A stretch of 64,000 bases of DNA from the NCBI RefSeq assembly GCF_023195535.1, contig NZ_JALPNF010000005.1:1-64000 (forward strand), written 5' to 3'. This document shows, in pieces, positions 63,480-64,000 of the stretch. Position 1 is the stretch's first letter, and each line of letters starts with the position of its first letter. Origin of the DNA: Sphingomonas faeni (GTDB lineage: Bacteria; Pseudomonadota; Alphaproteobacteria; Sphingomonadales; Sphingomonadaceae). The position numbers and the translations under genes are program-made. The notes under the pieces are model-generated. The model made no database searches, was not told the DNA's origin, and saw nothing but the letters and a program-made list of their open reading frames with translations.

Positions 63480-63551
63480 CGAAAGTCAGGACCCAGAGCC
63501 ACGACCGCTATCCCCTGTAACCGTGGGTCCTGACTTTCGTCAGGATGACGG
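63469..63551. repeat. Palindromic element, family C (overlaps dctD 3' end)
   Basis: CGTCATCCTGACGAAAGTCAGG and CCTGACTTTCGTCAGGATGACG ends. The dctD stop TGA (63477-63479) is part of the left arm. Confidence 0.9.
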
Positions 63552-63575
63552 CGGTATGGTAGGCATTGCCTAGCG

Positions 63576-64000
63576 CTAAGTCGGAATGACCGGCGGCGGT
63601 ACACCACCCTGCCGCGTCGCCACGAACTTCGCGAGCGGCGGCCCGATCAGCAACACTCCCAGAAACCGCAGCACCTGCAACGCCATCACGAACGGCACAT
63701 CCACCGGACTGGACGCCGCGATGATCGCGACCGAGTCCATCCCGCCAGGGCTAGTCGCCAGATACGCAGTCACCGGATCGATCCCCCACCACCGCGTCAA
63801 CACCGCCGCGATCCCCCCGCAGAACGCGATCAGCAGCGCGACCGACAGCAAAATCCGCGGCATAGCCTTACCCGCGACCCGCAACGTATCGCGCGTGAAC
63901 GACAGCCCGATCCGCCACCCCACCACCGCGTAGCTGATCGCGAGCAGCCACTGCGGCAACACCGGCTGCGCAACACCGGTAACATTGAGCGCCGCTCCCG
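63576..64000 (-). CDS. AbrB-family membrane protein, 5' part outside the window
   Basis: The frame is open from the window edge (…NVTGVAQPVLPQW) to the TAG at 63576, at least 141 residues. It has several hydrophobic helices and the segment TAYLATSPGGMDSVAIIAASSPVDVPFVMALQVLRF, the signature of AbrB/ammonia-monooxygenase-like transporters (a YbgM/AbrB fold, not the DNA-binding AbrB). The N-terminal half is missing here, so only the C-terminal repeat is seen. Transport substrate unknown. Confidence 0.85.
   Translation of the reverse strand, partial: GAALNVTGVAQPVLPQWLLAISYAVVGWRIGLSFTRDTLRVAGKAMPRILLSVALLIAFCGGIAAVLTRWWGIDPVTAYLATSPGGMDSVAIIAASSPVDVPFVMALQVLRFLGVLLIGPPLAKFVATRQGGVPPPVIPT

Overview
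This GC-rich window reads as chromosome of a sphingomonad alphaproteobacterium (Sphingomonas or a close relative). That placement is an inference from the gene types: an atpHAG-D F1 cluster, several TonB-dependent receptors, a CpdR-type receiver, a PhaR/PHA-metabolism cluster, a CoA-dependent valine-degradation operon and many alphaproteobacterial-style palindromic intergenic repeats. Nothing looks like a phage, plasmid or genomic island. About 48 protein genes, one tRNA, one riboswitch and one clear pseudogene can be supported.

Layout. 1-270: homopolymer-rich sequence, probably an assembly artefact, where atpC would be expected. 270-5455 (-): F1 ATP synthase genes atpH-atpA-atpG-atpD with an unexpected lipoprotein gene coupled between atpG and atpD. 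5771-8701: dienelactone hydrolase, SDR, Ada. 8705-11926 (-): a secreted HExxH/TPR protein and a trypsin-like protease. 12061-16575 (+): an orphan CpaF ATPase, a two-DTG aspartyl protease with PDZ, and a membrane glycosyltransferase-like protein. 16589-19621: PHA-related genes (phaR, a PHA-synthase-like hydrolase, a thiolase). 19778-24166: large TonB receptor, intrinsic terminator, Sel1/2-oxoglutarate oxygenase. 24171-32455 (-): alr, then a cobalamin-uptake operon (riboswitch-btuB-btuF-btuC-btuD) and another TonB receptor. 32643-34718: msrB, tRNA-Val(GAC), cpdR, N-formylglutamate amidohydrolase. 34749-37943 (-): Mfd-like protein. 38146-39647: galactonate genes dgoK-dgoA. 40072-43054: bioF-bioD-bioA. 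43153-46781: PHB-depolymerase-family esterase, MATE exporter, small protein, MAPEG protein. 46785-53047 (-): valine/isobutyrate catabolism (mmsA, acyl-CoA dehydrogenase, 3-hydroxyisobutyryl-CoA hydrolase, enoyl-CoA hydratase, mmsB) with a divergent LysR regulator. 54556-56839 (-): a pair of acyl-CoA dehydrogenases. 57080-63479: C4-dicarboxylate uptake (dctA plus a porin, divergent dctB-dctD). The window ends inside an AbrB-family membrane protein.

The most striking feature is a set of at least six families of 50-130 bp palindromic elements scattered through intergenic DNA. Two near-identical copies in direct orientation bracket a GIY-YIG nuclease gene that a single in-frame TAG has broken, and every gap of the valine operon upstream of mmsB carries an element from one of four families. 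Other points of interest are a DctD regulator that lacks the GAFTGA sigma-54 contact loop, the lipoprotein gene inside the ATP synthase operon, and a recurring arrangement that suggests leaderless transcripts.
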